Assembly: GCA_029203145.1 (NCBI GenBank) | Contig: CP119309.1 | Location: 2,629,001-2,693,000 of the forward strand | DNA from: Candidatus Brevundimonas phytovorans | GTDB taxonomy: Bacteria > Pseudomonadota > Alphaproteobacteria > Caulobacterales > Caulobacteraceae | Length of the DNA stretch: 64,000 bases | Direction: 5' to 3' | Shown here: positions 63,651 through 64,000 of the stretch, in pieces | Numbering within the stretch: position 1 is the first letter of the stretch | Layout: each line of letters begins with the position of its first letter | Made by a program: the position numbers and the translations under genes | The notes under the pieces: model-generated | Seen by the model: the letters and a program-made list of their open reading frames with translations, nothing else | Told to the model about the DNA's origin: nothing | Databases searched by the model: none

Positions 63651-64000
63651 CTAGCGCCCCGGACGCCGCGTCATGGCCGAGGCCGGCGCCAATTGCAGGC
63701 CGCGCGCCTCCAGTCCCGCCGTCCAGCGGGCGGCGGCTTCGACGGTGACGGGATAGCTGAAGCCGGTCCCCAGCGCCGCGCCGCGCGTCTTGGCGGCGGC
63801 TTCCAGGGCGTTGAGCTGACCCATGATCGCGGCGGGGCTCTGCGTCTCGTCGATGATGCGGTCGGCGCTGGCGCGGGCGAAGGCGCCGGGCTTCCTGCGC
63901 ATCGAGCCGTCGTCGAGGAAGGCCACGCCGCGCTGACGCAGCACGGCCAGCATGGCGCCCATGCCCTCGTCCGACGTCGAAAAGCGGTCGCCCAGATAGT
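63651..64000 (-). CDS. Divergent polysaccharide deacetylase (partial, N-terminus beyond window)
   Basis: C-terminal about 116 codons of a YibQ-type protein (divergent polysaccharide deacetylase, DUF610). The sequence YLGDRFSTSDEGMGAMLAVLRQRGVAFLDDGS (in part), then AIMGQLNALEAAAKTRGAALGTGFSYPVTVEAAARW, is diagnostic of the family (the DDG and GTGFSYP blocks). The gene is cut at the right edge. Usually it stands downstream of a C-terminal protease gene. Confidence 0.9.
   Translation of the reverse strand, partial: YLGDRFSTSDEGMGAMLAVLRQRGVAFLDDGSMRRKPGAFARASADRIIDETQSPAAIMGQLNALEAAAKTRGAALGTGFSYPVTVEAAARWTAGLEARGLQLAPASAMTRRPGR

Overview
This is a chromosomal window of a high-GC alphaproteobacterium. 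Gene content and order point to the Caulobacterales, most likely Brevundimonas or a close relative: a DivJ-like multi-membrane histidine kinase, a CtrA-type TTAA-N7-TTAA site, a DnaA 'G-box' (TGATCCACA), an Arg-tRNA(CCG), ftsEX, DUF2125, DUF3597 and DUF885 genes, many periplasmic peptidase/amidohydrolase lipoproteins, and dense palindromic intergenic repeats. The genus is an inference. Almost all the DNA is housekeeping. I see no insertion sequence, prophage, CRISPR array or rRNA.

Layout. 1-3.7 kb: protein maturation (fmt, def, a small membrane protein between them), a YciA-type thioesterase, a patatin lipase and tRNA-Arg. 3.8-10 kb: a DUF885 lipoprotein, a TlpA-type thioredoxin divergent from argH with overlapping start codons, the argH-lipoprotein-lysA operon and hpt. 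10-17 kb: a zinc-ribbon protein, ftsEX, a YdcF protein, plsC, hisC, a possible chorismate-mutase relative and DUF2125. 17-27 kb: ybaK, a DinG/XPD-type helicase, an epoxide hydrolase with an AraC regulator, a TraB/GumN protein, an XRE regulator with a membrane protein, rmuC, recR and ybaB. 27-35 kb: a nitroreductase gene inverted inside the dnaX-ybaB-recR block, dnaX, SRP RNA (ffs), nudC, a TPR protein, an M17 aminopeptidase and an NlpC/P60 hydrolase. 35-45 kb: membrane cytochrome c, kdsB, an IscU-like protein, yidD-thrS, an SDR, phhB, ubiE-ubiB, arfB and yaiI. 45-56 kb: tandem secreted amidohydrolases (one stripped of its metal ligands), etfBA, cobalamin adenosyltransferase, a TonB receptor, an unknown conserved protein and ahcY. 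57-64 kb: a soluble globin-coupled chemoreceptor, a third secreted amidohydrolase, bioB, a DivJ-like kinase, sufE, a DnaA-box-flanked palindrome with tiny ORFs, and a divergent polysaccharide deacetylase (cut by the window edge).

How the genes work together. Several envelope proteins suggest a life on peptides and scavenged polymers: DUF885, two canonical amidohydrolases, M17, NlpC/P60 and a TonB receptor. No complete undescribed system stands out. The best leads are small: an amidohydrolase pair in which one partner has lost its catalytic ligands; a compound TTGCAC element shared by two distant intergenic regions; a DnaA-box-bracketed palindrome upstream of tiny ORFs; overlapping divergent start codons of argH and tlpA; a ribosome-binding site buried in a 9-bp hairpin; and three families of long palindromic intergenic repeats, mostly between convergent genes.
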